Origin: Manduca sexta
Lineage: Eukaryota; Arthropoda; Insecta; Lepidoptera; Sphingidae
Reading direction: 5' to 3'
DNA: 64,000 nt
Assembly: GCF_014839805.1 (NCBI RefSeq)
Contig: NC_051118.1
Coordinates: 4,456,391-4,520,390 of the forward strand
Positions within the stretch are counted from its first letter, which is position 1; the number at the start of each line of letters is the position of its first letter. The notes beneath the pieces are model-generated. The model saw only the letters and a list, made by a program, of their open reading frames with translations. It was not told where the DNA came from and ran no database searches. The translations under genes and the position numbers were made by a program. Shown here piece by piece: positions 34,546 to 45,160 of the stretch.

Positions 34546-35679
34546 CTACAATTGTGTGCGAACGTTTTATTTAATACAGGGAATATCTTCGGACACCTTT
34601 CGGACGGACTTCGGTAAAGGACATAGCCACCTTCGGATCAAACTTCAGGTTACTTCGGAAATTCATTGCCATTGGCTCCCGATGACGCGACAATAGCATT
34701 CAGCCAATAGGAGCGTGTTAGCTCTGTAGGTAATGCGCGAGCATTTAAAAAATCAAAGGGTATGAAGAAAATGGCGTGGTACACGATGCAATAGAAGCGT
34801 GTCATGTGTGTTACGGTGTTTATGTTGTTATTTTCTCTCGACGATTCGAAGACTTTGCAGCCTTCATAGTCAGTGGCGAACTGTTGGTCATCCGCAAGTG
34901 AAAATTACAATATCTACCTACATTTTATAGTTCTTCATTTTCTTATATATTTTTTTAGCTGTTAACGGTCTAGTCTATGTAGAATTAGCTCACAGTGTCT
35001 TGAAGTCTGGCAGCCGGTCTTTAGGGTTCCGATTTAATTAAATGTAGAACTGGATCCCAGGCTTGTGCATGAAGGCTGCAAAGTCTTCAAAAGGTTGGGA
35101 AAAATTATAATATAAATCACCGCGATAAAAACTGTAAATAGTTTTATTTTATGTATTTTTTTTGTGCAAGTTACATTTGTAATTGTACCTCTGCAAAAGT
35201 TCACTTTATTATACAGAATACTATATTCTTCACGAATTAAACTAATTGCGCATGATAACTGATGACTAATCAAGCAGGTGTTAATCGAACGGAGACGTAA
35301 TCAAAGTGACTGGCATTGGATAACGTGTAAATTTTTATCATGCGTGTCATGAACTTATAGGCACAATATAAATTTATTTATTTATTCATTTTCTTAGGTC
35401 CACCAACGGTATTCACATTATTACATTATGTTATAGCTTAGAATAGTGTTACATTTAATTAATTGTGATGAGCTAAGTCTTAACAAGAACAAGCTGCTAA
35501 CCCAATAAACATGTCATTCTTATTTTTTTTCTGACTTCATTAATATATATGCGACATTCTTTTGCGAGACTAAGTTTCATACATATTTAAACTCAGCACT
35601 TTTTTCTGTTTTTTTAACCTAGTTAAAATTTTTGGAAAAAAAATGTAGCTTAAGTCAATTACCCTTTCATTCGTCGATA
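34546..35679. other. AT-rich, probably intronic; CCAAT-rich patch
   Basis: At 34,640-34,780 there are CCATTGGCTCC, AGCCAATAGGAGCG and AAAATGGCGTGG, a promoter-like mix of CCAAT and YY1-like words. TTTATTTATTTATTC near 35,372 is a simple tetranucleotide run. No exon is recognised. Confidence 0.4.
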
Positions 35680-35957
35680 TCACTACATAGTATAAAACAA
35701 AGTCGCTTTCTCTGTCCCTCTGTCCCTTTGTATGCTTAAATCTTTAAAACTACGCAACAGATTTTGATGCGGTTTATTTTAATAGATAGTGATTCAAGAG
35801 GAAGGTTTATATGTATAATAACATCCATTAAATAGTGGAGAAATACTGTTATTTTGTTATGTTATACCCGTGCGTTTTTATATACAACGTTCACAGTTTT
35901 TCTGTAGCGTATTTAGTATCAGCATTGCACCCGTGCAAAGCCAGGGCGGGTCGCTAG
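35680..35957 (+). mobile_element. Helitron-like element, third subfamily, intact ends
   Basis: It begins TCACTACATAG after an A and ends GGGCGGGTCGCTAG before T. The interior AAAACAAAGTCGCTTTCTCT, AACTACGCAACAGATTTTGA and GATTCAAGAGGAAGGTTTAT is a well-conserved phrase of insect Helitron-like repeats. It is 278 bp and non-coding. Confidence 0.75.
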
Positions 35958-36994
35958 TTAAGTATAAATTCGAAAGATTGTTAAATAGTTGTAAGAAGTA
36001 AACGCGGAAACCTCTGAACTGATGTGGACAAAAATTAGCACATGGTTAGTCCATTCCAGACTACCACGTAGCCTACTTTTTATCCCGGTAAATTGCTACC
36101 GTTGAAAATAATAAGTGCACAAATAAATCAAATTGACATTTGTATCTATGTAAGTAGCATTACTGAATAATGATTCAAAGGGTTCTATAATAACTAGCCT
36201 AATTGGTTTACCATATAACCTGATGACAGTACTGGGGTTTTCCAATTGCCATCAACACTTTTTGGTTATAATATGGGTATCATATTTCTGTTGTGGGTAT
36301 TTTTACTTTAATAAAATCAAGTTTTATCCATTTGGACAAACATTTCGATTAATCTGTTTTTGCTGGTCGCCACTGTTTCCTAATTGTTGACCTTACATTC
36401 CCTGTTCATCCACAAGTGATAAACCATGAGTACTAACAGCTATGTAAGTAGTATCAATTCTTTTCACTGTTATATTGTCAGATTTTAAATTATTAGATGG
36501 ATAACATTAATTTTCCCTAATTCATATAATTGAAGCAACCGACAAATATCAAGATGTTATCAATCTATTATAATAAAAATTTTGTAGCAGCGACTTTTAT
36601 TTATTTTTCACTTAATATACAGGCGAATTTAATGCCATAGGCATTCTCTACCAGTTAACCTTAGGGTGGTGCAGAGACAACCATGGTAGGTGCATGAAAG
36701 GAAGGTGACATGACTTTCAGTTTCATAGTTCGGATAGTTTGATACTCAAGCGTATATGGAAATCGCAAGGTGGACTTTACACATCCCTACATACGTTTTA
36801 TTATATTCGTAAACTAATAAATCCAATGAGTCGAAGCTATAAATTAAAAAATGTACGTAAACATTACCGCAATTATACGAGCGATAATAAATCTTTACCT
36901 GCCATGACTTTCGACGCGGTAGCATAGTGTAATTCGAAGTCTAATAGCATTTAGGTGGGATTATGTAATAAAAAAAAGAAAAAATCGTAAGTAC
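35958..36994. other. AT-rich, probably intronic; nothing recognised
   Basis: A 62-codon forward frame (36,739-36,927) has lysine/tyrosine-rich chance composition and no splice context, so I do not call it. Confidence 0.4.
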
Positions 36995-37157
36995 CTATAC
37001 CTGAGAAGTTCTCTATAGGAATTTTGAGAGCAAAATCTGTCAATCTGCACTAGGCCAGCGTGGTGGACTAAGGCCTAACCGCTCTCAGTAGTAGAGGAGG
37101 CCCGTGCCCAGCAGTGTGACAGTATATAATACAGGGCTGATGTTATTATTATAGACT
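36995..37157 (+). mobile_element. SINE family A, 3' fragment
   Basis: CTGAGAAGTTCTCTATAGGA, then CTGCACTAGGCCAGCGTGGT, and ACAGGGCTGATGTTATTATT at the end. Confidence 0.85.
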
Positions 37158-37312
37158 CCACAATAATGTAGCCTGGCTTTCCTTATTTTTAAATCTTTAC
37201 CAACTTATCTCGAGTTTTTTTAAGACAAGAACAGGTAATAAGTACTTTAAAAAATGCATTATATCTCTCCTCATTTAAATATATTCCACGCGCATAATCT
37301 GAATAAGATTAA

Positions 37313-37671
37313 GGCGATACCTCAAGGTCCATTTTCATACATTTTGTTTCGGCTTTAATCTGGGTAACTAAACAAGTATTGGCAAGTAAAGATTTTAAAT
37401 TCACGTCTAGTTAGTGATTAGTTCTCGCAGTTGAAAGAAAAATGTAAAAATAATTAATAATCATGGATATTTCTGCCTTTAAAATTTCGTCATATTAAAT
37501 TTTAAAGGCCGAAATATCCATGATTATTAATTATTTTTACGTTTTTCTTTCAACTGCGAGAACTAATCACTAACTAGACGTGAATTTAAAATCTTTACTT
37601 GCCAATACTTGTTTAGTTACCCAGATTAAAGCCGAAACAAAATGTATGAAAATGGACCTTGAGCTACCACC
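37313..37671. mobile_element. Palindromic TTAA-flanked MITE, copy 2 (nearly perfect hairpin)
   Basis: The element is 359 bp with TTAA on both sides (37,309-37,312 and 37,672-37,675). The left arm from GGCGATACCTCAAGGTCC is repeated inverted in the right arm to GGACCTTGAGCTACCACC, about 172 bp each with only scattered mismatches. The arms turn round at TTTCGTCATATT near 37,490. It has no coding capacity. A transcript through it would fold into a long double-stranded hairpin. It is in the intron between the exons at 45,161 and 28,638/22,339. Confidence 0.93.
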
Positions 37672-38079
37672 TTAAGTTCTAAGAATTCTTATTTTCCTTT
37701 TTGCATGCAATTAGTTCTCAACAATCAGACATAATAACATGTTTCGTTAATTACATTGGACGTACTTATTAAAATGTCGTAACATAAATTATAAATTTAC
37801 AATATTAATTGTACACTAGAGTAATTGTATTATTGTATTGACGATCGACGGCTGGGCTATATATAATTGATGTTATGTCGGATAACCCATGTATCTTCTG
37901 CCAGTCTCCAATGTAAACCACAATATACTGCCACGAATTTGAAGTTATACATAAACCCATATTAAGGGCTTCGTTAATGAATGCCGCTCAGTTTCGCTCT
38001 GATATCAGCTGAGACGCTATCAAGTTAAAGCCAGCATCTTGAGTTGGTTGCTATTTAATAAGCATAACCATAACCTCCT

Positions 38080-38290
38080 CCTAGCCGAATTTCAACCACG
38101 GCGGCCAATCTCAACGGAGATCAGCCAGGTAAGCAGGAGATATTATAGTGCACAAGTGTGTGCGCAGTACACAGGTGCACTCTCTGTTCCTTCACTCTCA
38201 TAGTACGGTGAGACGGCAATCCGACATGTGCCGGAGAGAGATCAGACGCAGGACCAACGGCTTTACGTGCATTCCGAGGCACGGGGGTAA
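38080..38290 (-). mobile_element. SINE family C, 3' part
   Basis: GGCGGCCAATCTCAACGGAG, GCACAAGTGTGTGCGCAGTA, TGCACTCTCTGTTCCTTCAC and TACGGTGAGACGGCAATCCG match 48,190-48,400 closely. Confidence 0.8.
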
Positions 38291-38520
38291 ATAAACAGAT
38301 ATCAACATCTCAAATGATAGCTCTAGTCGTCGTTAGTTGTCGTAAAAGACGACTAAAAGGGGGCTATCAGGGGTCATGACCGCGTAGCGTTGAATACGCG
38401 GCTTCTTTCGACATATGGTGCCGAAAGAAGGGGACCTCTAAGCCCCAAAAGAGATGAGAAAAAGGGGAGTCCGACATAACCATTCTTCATCTCTCCACGT
38501 TCAAGAATGGCATATCATGG
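38291..38520 (+). repeat. Unclassified repeat, possible LINE 5'/UTR piece
   Basis: TAGTCGTCGTTAGTTGTCGT, AAAGACGACTAAAAGGGGGC, GCGTTGAATACGCGGCTTC and AGCCCCAAAAGAGATGAG resemble sequence adjoining non-LTR elements in Lepidoptera. One copy only; the class is not established. Confidence 0.35.
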
Positions 38521-39261
38521 ATTTTTACTGCGGGAAAAAAAAATACGGCTTATGACGAATTTTGACAGCTGTTTTGTTTATTGAACGCTGACTTAGCTGA
38601 GAATAACCTGTTAAATAACAGCTTGAGCTTTGTTTACTAAATAGTTCAATACGTTAAGGATATCTTTGAAAATTTACTCAATAGTTAGTTTGATTTATTT
38701 ATACTGTCTGAAGTGTTGCTGACTTAGAAATTAGACTCGTAGCATGACCATACATTCTAGTCCTAGGATGTATGGCTGATATTACGTGGTTGAAAAGTTC
38801 AGTTCAGTGTCAGCCCGGAGCATGGAAATGTGCTCGGTAAATTTTTACTAATTTAATTTGATAAACATTTACCTATTTAATTTCACGTAGCAGTTCTCGA
38901 GCAAAGAAGTAAAAAAATACACAAGATTATATTCTATAAATTACATGCACTCTACGTTTCCTTGATTAAATTTATAATTAAATGATTAAACAAACAAATA
39001 ATTTATAAATATCATAGACGATGATTTATAATATCCACGATGAAGTCCCTTTTACAGGAAAATCCTTGGAAACCTTTCCGTGTTTTCAAATCATTAAGAC
39101 ACTCGTAAATAAATTAAAATTATGATGAATGATTAATTTACTTTAAGAGCTTTATTTCATTTCTGGCGGACAATATTGTTTAGCACGACCTAGATAAATA
39201 GGTTAATTGAGTTATTTTTATATATCAGTAATACAATCTCCCTTTCGCTTTTATAAAATTA
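38521..39261. other. AT-rich sequence, nothing recognised
   Basis: No exon-like or repeat signal was found. Confidence 0.4.
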
Positions 39262-39578
39262 TTAGCTTTTGCTTGCGTTAGAAAGTTATTCCATATTTAG
39301 TTTTCCGTGATGAGTCATACTTTAAATTCGCCCCGGATAGCAACTTTAACCGTTTACGCAGCACACGCAACGGAAACTCTCAAGAGTAATAAATTTTCCC
39401 CGGTTTTGCAACATTTTTCATTACTGCTTCGCTCCTAATTGTCATAGCCTGATGATATATAGCCTATAGCCTTCCACAGATAAAGGGCTATCCAATATTA
39501 AAAGAATTTTTCAGTTCCAACCAGTAGTTCCCGAGATTAGTGCGTTCAAACAAACAAACTCTTCAGTATAGATATAGA
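39262..39578 (-). mobile_element. Helitron-like element, target of the CR1-like LINE
   Basis: On the minus strand it runs from TCTATACTGAAGAGTTTG through TTGGATAGCCCTTTATC and GTTGCGTGTGCTGCGTAAAC to ACGCAAGCAAAAGCTAA (CTAG mutated). The LINE at 39,586 is inserted at this element's 5' terminus. Confidence 0.7.
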
Positions 39579-40033
39579 TAAAAATAGTATAGATCTATAT
39601 AATAGTATAGATATATAATAGTATAATAAGCTCCATAAACTCTTATTACATTCAAGCGCAGCAAGAGAATATATACTTGTTTCAAGGGCAGAGGTGAGCA
39701 ACAATTATTCACTTAACTGTTTAACAACATTTACAACTCAAAAGTGACCGTTGTTTTATTCAAATAACAACTGGACTTTTATCAACACTAGCAGCATATC
39801 ATTTAAACTCCATCTAACGGATTTTTTTTTGAATAAATAATGATTATAGATATGCAAAGGCAGTGAATTAGAACTCACTTGATTACGACATCTGTTACAA
39901 TTATCCTAAACTACTTACCCATCATTCAAAAACATAAATGTATACACACTGAAGACAAACAATATAGAGGGCGCTATAAGCAAAAATACTACTGTTTAAG
40001 TTTATCGCTGACTCATTGAATTTAAGACTAAAG

Positions 40034-41145
40034 ATGCCTGTAATATGTGCTGGATGTCACATGAAAATTCCAAACAGAAAATTCATTGCCTGCTATCACT
40101 GCAAATCTACATATGACTTGCAGTGCGGTAATATCACAGATAAAAGTTTAACTTGATGACCGCTGAAACCAGAGCCACTTGGAAGTGTCACAACTGCCGC
40201 AACAATCAATCCAAAATTATGGACATTCCTACACCTGTACGCAACGGGCAAACTGCAATAACGAACACACACGATTCATCTAACTCCCTATATAACACTT
40301 CTGATATTAAAAATACATCCAAAACTAAAAACTCCACGCCGCAGGAACACCACAACTCACCTCCTGGAAGCATTTATGTGACCGAGGATGCCATGAGAGA
40401 CTTATTCGACCATTTTAAGACCGACATTTGCAAAATTATCAAACAAACCGTCACTGAAGTTGTTGCAAGTAAGTTCATTGACATATCCCAGCAGATTAAC
40501 GAATTTAAAGAATCCTTGTCTTTCTTCAACGATAAGTTCGAGTCGGTTATGACCAATTTACGAGAGAGTACTGCAACTATTGATAGATTACAATCTGACA
40601 ATGCTGAATTAAAATCAACCGTCAAAGATCTCTCAGTCAGATTAAATTTAGCTGAACAGCACCTTCGCGATAGTAATGTGGAACTGCATGGCATTCCGGA
40701 ACACCGTGGGGAGAATTTAGTTAACTGCCTCACTCAGCTGTGCACTACAGTAGGCGCTGCTGTTACTGAAAACGATTTTACGCAAGTCACCCGCGTAGCC
40801 AAATTGGACAAAGATAGTACAAGACCCCGAACAGTCATCGCCAAACTCCGTACTCCACGTCAGCGTGACATTCTACTAGCTGCGGTTTATAATTTCAACA
40901 AGAAGAATCCAGAAAGTAAACTAAATTCCCAAAATTTAGGCATCGGTGGCAAAATTTTTCCAGTGTTTGTAGCTGAGCATCTTACACCATCTAACAAATC
41001 TCTACATGCTGAAGCAAGAAAAAAAGCTAAAGAGTCAAATTATAAATATGTATGGGTCAGGAATGGTCGCATTTATGTTCGTAAGGACGATACATGTCAG
41101 GCGTTGCTTATTCGTAGCACTGAAAGCATAAAGCTTATAAAGTAA
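40034..41145 (+). pseudogene. LINE ORF1: PHD-type finger, coiled coil and nucleic-acid binding region; one frameshift
   Basis: The likely start is the ATG at 40,034. The first 40 codons hold Cys pairs at residues 5/8 and 20/23 and a Cys at 31 (YDLQC). The frame then stops at 40,154. Missing one T near 40,147-40,150 would explain the break, because the other frame continues with a WKCHNC pair that completes a PHD-like Cys pattern (the usual His is Asp here). After a Ser/Thr-rich stretch come a coiled coil (about residues 120-170) and a C-terminal region (NVELHGIPEH, RPRTVIAKLRTPRQRDILLA, YKYVWVRNGRIYVRK). That region resembles the FP-type domain shared by insect LINE ORF1s. The expected full length is about 370 residues. 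The role is RNA binding and RNP assembly for retrotransposition. PHD-type ORF1s are known from CR1-like LINEs. Confidence 0.88.
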
Positions 41146-41154
41146 TTTAGCTGA

Positions 41155-44103
41155 TTCAACTTGTTTACCAATATTCTCGGCAAATGTTGTTGTATTTTTA
41201 TTTTGATAACATTCACAATATATTACCAAAACATACGGGGTATGAGGACAAAGACTGATGAGCTCTATAATAATATTCTCTTATGTTCCTATGATGTGAT
41301 CGTATTTACTGAAACCTGGCTTAATGCGAATGTGTATAATAACGAATTTATAGATGCTAGGTATATCGTATATCGCCGGGATCGCCTCTGCAATGTATCT
41401 AGTGTTACAAACAATGCCAAATCCAACTGTGTTCCTAAGCGTGATGGTGGAGGTGTTCTTATCGCAGTATCACGTGACATAGAATCTTGTAGACTTTCTA
41501 ACCATGAATCTGCCTGTGAGGATCTGTGGGTATTGTTGAATATCAAATTAAACAATGTGTTTAAAAAAATTGCTCTATGTGCGGTTTATCTGCCATCTCC
41601 ACCAATCTTGGATACTCAAACAATATTTATTAATAGCTTGAGTGATGTTTTTAATTATTTTAACGATGTAATTATAATGGGTGATTTTAATCTTGGTCGC
41701 ATGCAGTGGAGTAGGGATGAGGATGCTGGATGTATGATACCTTATAATTTTAACAGTAAAATGGAATGCGATCTTATTGATTGCATTGCGTCAAACGAGC
41801 TGCAACAATACAATCATATAACTAACAGTAATGGTAGGATACTCGACTTGATTCTAAGCACAATACGTGATGGCAAGGTAGATAGACCACTGCAACCTCT
41901 CAGCAGACTTGACGAGCATCACCCACATGTTTTGTATAGTATTACAAATACTAGGGCAACAAGTCTACACGACAAGTATAAAGCTAAATATAATTACTTT
42001 AAAGCAGATTATGATTCTATTGTAGACGCGTTAAGGATCACGGATTGGCATTTTGAATTTTCGGGCTGTAGTACAGTGGATGAAATGGTATCAAGATTTT
42101 ACAAGATAGTTAGGGATATTATTCAGAAATATGTCCCAATGCACTCCATTAGAAAGGCGAAATTTCCGCCATGGTTTACGTATTCATTAATTAGAATGCT
42201 TGCTGAAAAAAACAAATGTAGGTCAAGATATCGTAAATATGAAAACCCTCGCGATAAAATTGAATATGAACTGATTCGTGCTAGATGTCATAAACTGATA
42301 AATCAATGCTACATTGATTACAAGCTCCGAATTGAATTAGCTATAGCTAAAGATCCTAAATTATTTTGGCAATTTGTGAAACATAAGCGCGGAAACAATA
42401 ACTCCTACCCTTCGCGGATGCACCTGAACGATACCTGGGCTGAAAGCGGATCCGATACTGCCAATCTGTTTGCGTCACACTTCTCTTCTATATACTCCCA
42501 CAACGGCCATACAGATTCAAACATCTTGGATAGCGCAGGCTTAATTACTGACTGTGTTCCGTCTATTATAAAATTTAGTACCAAAGATGTTTTTCAAAAA
42601 TTAAAACAGCTAAATGTGAACAAAGGCGCTGGACCTGACTCCATTCCACCGATATTTTTTAAACGTAGTGCATCTGGTTTAGCTATACCTGTTACTGTTA
42701 TTTACAATTATTCACTGGAGAAGGGTACTTTTCCCACCGAATGGAAAAAAGCGCTAATCATTCCAATATTTAAAAAGGGAATTCAGGACGATATAAAAAA
42801 TTATAGACCCATTGCAATTTTATCTTGTCTTTCAAAATTGTTTGAATCGCTGTTGCAGCCAATACTCGCTCGTCACTTTGAAAAATACCTATCGCCCCAC
42901 CAACATGGCTTTAGGCAAGGTCGATCAATACAAACGAACTTAACTTGTTTTGTCTCTGATTTGTCCCAAGAAATAGACAAGGGTCACCAAGTCGATGCTA
43001 TATACACAGACTTTAACAGTGCTTTTGATAAAGTAAACCACTCACGCTTGGTTAAAAAACTGTCCACTTACGGTGTATTTGGATCATTGTTGTCTTGGTT
43101 TCGTTCCTATTTGTACATGCGTCCAATGGTGGTTGTTGTCAAAGGTTACGCGTCTCATGAGTATACTGCTGAATCTGGTGTACCTCAGGGCTCGCATTTG
43201 GGCCCCCTTCTATTTATAGTGTATGTCAACGATATTACCTCTTACATTCGTCACTGTAATTATGCACTTTTTGCTGACGATCTTAAAATTTATAAAACAA
43301 TAAAGACACACAATGACACTGAACTGATCCAGTCAGATCTTGATAACATCAAGTCATGGTGTGACACTAATTGTATGGTATTAAATTCGACCAAATGTTC
43401 CTATAATCGGTACACAAAAAAAACGCATCCAATATTGTCATCTTACAACATTAGCAACGAACAACTAGTGATAACCTCTGAAATGCGAGATCTTGGTGTT
43501 ATTCTCGACAGCAAATTAAAATTCACGTGTCACATCTCTCAGGTTGTTAATGCTGCGTCACAGATGTTAGCGTTTGTAAAGAGAAACGCAAAGACATTTC
43601 ACCCTTCAACAAAGATTTTATTGTTTAATTCCTTGGTTCGTAGCCGCTTAGAATTCGCTAGTGTTGTTTGGAATCCATTTTATTCAGTGCATTCCCAACG
43701 CATAGAATCTGTACAACGTGCATTCACGAGACACTTAGCGTTCACCTCACAAGGTATCTCACACCGATGTCCTTATGAAGATCGTCTCGCTTTCTTTAAT
43801 ATGACTTCTTTACGAAATAGACGGAGGCAGCATGATCTTGTATTTTTGTACAGATGTCTCAATGGGTTTTCTCGGTGTGAGCACTTATTGGAGCGCTTTG
43901 GGTTATCAATACCACATCGGCTCCCCAGGCAGCCGCGAACAGAACTCTTCCACCTACTACAAAGCCGAACAAACATTGGATATCATTCGCCCATACGTAG
44001 GATTTCCGCTACCTATAATGAAGTTTGTACAAAAGTGCCAGATATTGATATATTTTTCGATTCCCTTAATAGATTTATAAAAAAATGTAGAAGTTCTTTT
44101 TAA
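41155..44103 (+). CDS. LINE ORF2: APE endonuclease and reverse transcriptase
   Basis: The open frame is about 980 residues, uninterrupted to TAA at 44,101. Counting from 41,161: APE-type endonuclease motifs are QNIRG (~23), TETWLN (~50), MGDFNL (~173) and DEHHPH (~259). The reverse transcriptase has LNVNKGAGPDSIPP, YTDFNSAFDKVNH (~614), SGVPQGSHLGPLLF (~672) and FADDLKIY (~703), all catalytic aspartates present. A C-terminal region with basic and Cys/His residues ends it. It nicks target DNA and reverse-transcribes the element RNA at the nick. It is in the same frame as ORF1, separated by TAA (41,143) and TGA (41,152). The first in-frame ATG lies after the first endonuclease motif, so the start is not a conventional AUG in this copy. 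Confidence 0.93.
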   Translation, partial: FNLFTNILGKCCCIFILITFTIYYQNIRGMRTKTDELYNNILLCSYDVIVFTETWLNANVYNNEFIDARYIVYRRDRLCNVSSVTNNAKSNCVPKRDGGGVLIAVSRDIESCRLSNHESACEDLWVLLNIKLNNVFKKIALCAVYLPSPPILDTQTIFINSLSDVFNYFNDVIIMGDFNLGRMQWSRDEDAGCMIPYNFNSKMECDLIDCIASNELQQYNHITNSNGRILDLILSTIRDGKVDRPLQPLSRLDEHHPHVLYSITNTRATSLHDKYKAKYNYFKADYDSIVDALRITDWHFEFSGCSTVDEMVSRFYKIVRDIIQKYVPMHSIRKAKFPPWFTYSLIRMLAEKNKCRSRYRKYENPRDKIEYELIRARCHKLINQCYIDYKLRIELAIAKDPKLFWQFVKHKRGNNNSYPSRMHLNDTWAESGSDTANLFASHFSSIYSHNGHTDSNILDSAGLITDCVPSIIKFSTKDVFQKLKQLNVNKGAGPDSIPPIFFKRSASGLAIPVTVIYNYSLEKGTFPTEWKKALIIPIFKKGIQDDIKNYRPIAILSCLSKLFESLLQPILARHFEKYLSPHQHGFRQGRSIQTNLTCFVSDLSQEIDKGHQVDAIYTDFNSAFDKVNHSRLVKKLSTYGVFGSLLSWFRSYLYMRPMVVVVKGYASHEYTAESGVPQGSHLGPLLFIVYVNDITSYIRHCNYALFADDLKIYKTIKTHNDTELIQSDLDNIKSWCDTNCMVLNSTKCSYNRYTKKTHPILSSYNISNEQLVITSEMRDLGVILDSKLKFTCHISQVVNAASQMLAFVKRNAKTFHPSTKILLFNSLVRSRLEFASVVWNPFYSVHSQRIESVQRAFTRHLAFTSQGISHRCPYEDRLAFFNMTSLRNRRRQHDLVFLYRCLNGFSRCEHLLERFGLSIPHRLPRQPRTELFHLLQSRTNIGYHSPIRRISATYNEVCTKVPDIDIFFDSLNRFIKKCRSSF

Positions 44104-44433
44104 TGGCATGTTATAACATTTATATTATATTGTATTCCTCAGTTATTCGCGGTTAAGCTAAGTATGCAATTTTCTCAAGCAATGTTGTGTACATCTTTAA
44201 TTGGTACATGTATTAGTTATTAAGCCTGTGTAAAGTGTATTAGACTGTTGAATATATGTACTGTTGATGTTCCTATTATAGTAAATAAATAAATAAATAA
44301 ATAGATATAGATAAAAATCCCTTTTTTATAATTCGACAAAATAACCTATTGTTAGCAGATCTTGACCATTCTTGAAATAAAGATAAAATACTTATTCTTA
44401 GTCATAAACTGTATTCTTAATAACTAGATACAT

Positions 44434-44594
44434 CACTGGCGAAAGGTGAAATATTCCAAAAGAGAACCCGACACTACATATAAGCACTACAAATGTTCAT
44501 AAATGCAGTCTGCAAATCGCTCTAGTGATTCTAAGTATATAAAAAACAAAAGAGAAGCCGGCAGAAATCGGGTTATATCGATTCTTCGCCACTG
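44434..44594 (+). mobile_element. hAT-type MITE, family 1, copy 3
   Basis: It starts CACTGGCGAAAGGTGAAAT and ends GATTCTTCGCCACTG, with flanks AGATACAT and AGATGCAT (7 of 8 identical). It is 161 bp, non-coding and more diverged inside than copy 2. Confidence 0.85.
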
Positions 44595-44817
44595 AGATGC
44601 ATAGATCCCTGCGTCGACATATCGTGATGATTCCTTTCTTTTGAATGCACGCCTGTCCGTTGGCCGCTATCGGCTGTCATCGTGTTGCCAACTAACTTAT
44701 TTATTTATGCCTATTTGTTTATTTTTAATTACAATATTTTCCAAATAAAAAGGAATATTAATTTAGAATTATTGTAAAATGTGAAAATTGCCAACACTAT
44801 TGATATAGAATAACGAA

Positions 44818-44872
44818 CACCTTGTGTACGGTGGTCGCTATCTGGGCGTATATAAAATATATCCTACTAGCA
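44818..44872 (+). repeat. Repeat E, 3' scrap
   Basis: CACCTTGTGTACGGTGGTCG to AAAATATATCCTAC matches only the far end of repeat E. Confidence 0.65.
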
Positions 44873-44885
44873 GAAGTGGGTAGGT

Positions 44886-45137
44886 GAGTGCCGGATTTAT
44901 ATTTTTTATGAGTGTACGCCTCTTTATTTCCGCCGTCCCATGTAGATAGGTTTATGTATGTATCTAAGTTTCTAAAATACTTAATAATTGTGCATTTGTT
45001 TGTTTTATGGAAGGCACTAAAGTTAAATAAACGAATGATTAATTAAATCGAGTGAGCGTCCTCTGAACTCCGCCGCCCCTAACAGGCAGCTGTTCATAGG
45101 TCGTGGCTTATACGGCCTATTTACAAATCCAGGCCTG
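44886..45137 (+). mobile_element. hAT-type MITE, family 2, copy 3, next to an exon
   Basis: It starts GAGTGCCGGATTTATA and ends TTACAAATCCAGGCCTG. The flanks GGGTAGGT and GTATAGGT match at 6 of 8. Its right duplication ends at 45,145, only 15 bases from the splice donor of the exon at 45,161. Confidence 0.85.
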
Positions 45138-45160
45138 GTATAGGTGAGATCGTGAGTTAC

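Larger units (their letters stand above)
39586..44300 (+). mobile_element. Nearly intact CR1/Jockey-group non-LTR retrotransposon
   Basis: A perfect 18-bp duplication, ATAGATATAGATAAAAAT, flanks it (39,568-39,585 and 44,301-44,318). The element is 4,715 bp: about 45 bp of AT-rich filler at the 5' junction, a 5' UTR, ORF1 (40,034-41,145), ORF2 (41,155-44,103) and a ~195-bp 3' UTR ending in TAAA repeats. A tetranucleotide tail rather than poly(A), together with a PHD-type ORF1, favours the CR1-like side of the Jockey superfamily. That placement is an inference needing a phylogeny. Perfect duplication and an open ORF2 indicate recent insertion. Confidence 0.92.

Noticed and set aside
36739..36927. 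62-codon plus-strand frame
   Set aside because: It has AT-driven composition, is rich in Lys/Tyr/Ser, and has no splice or start context.
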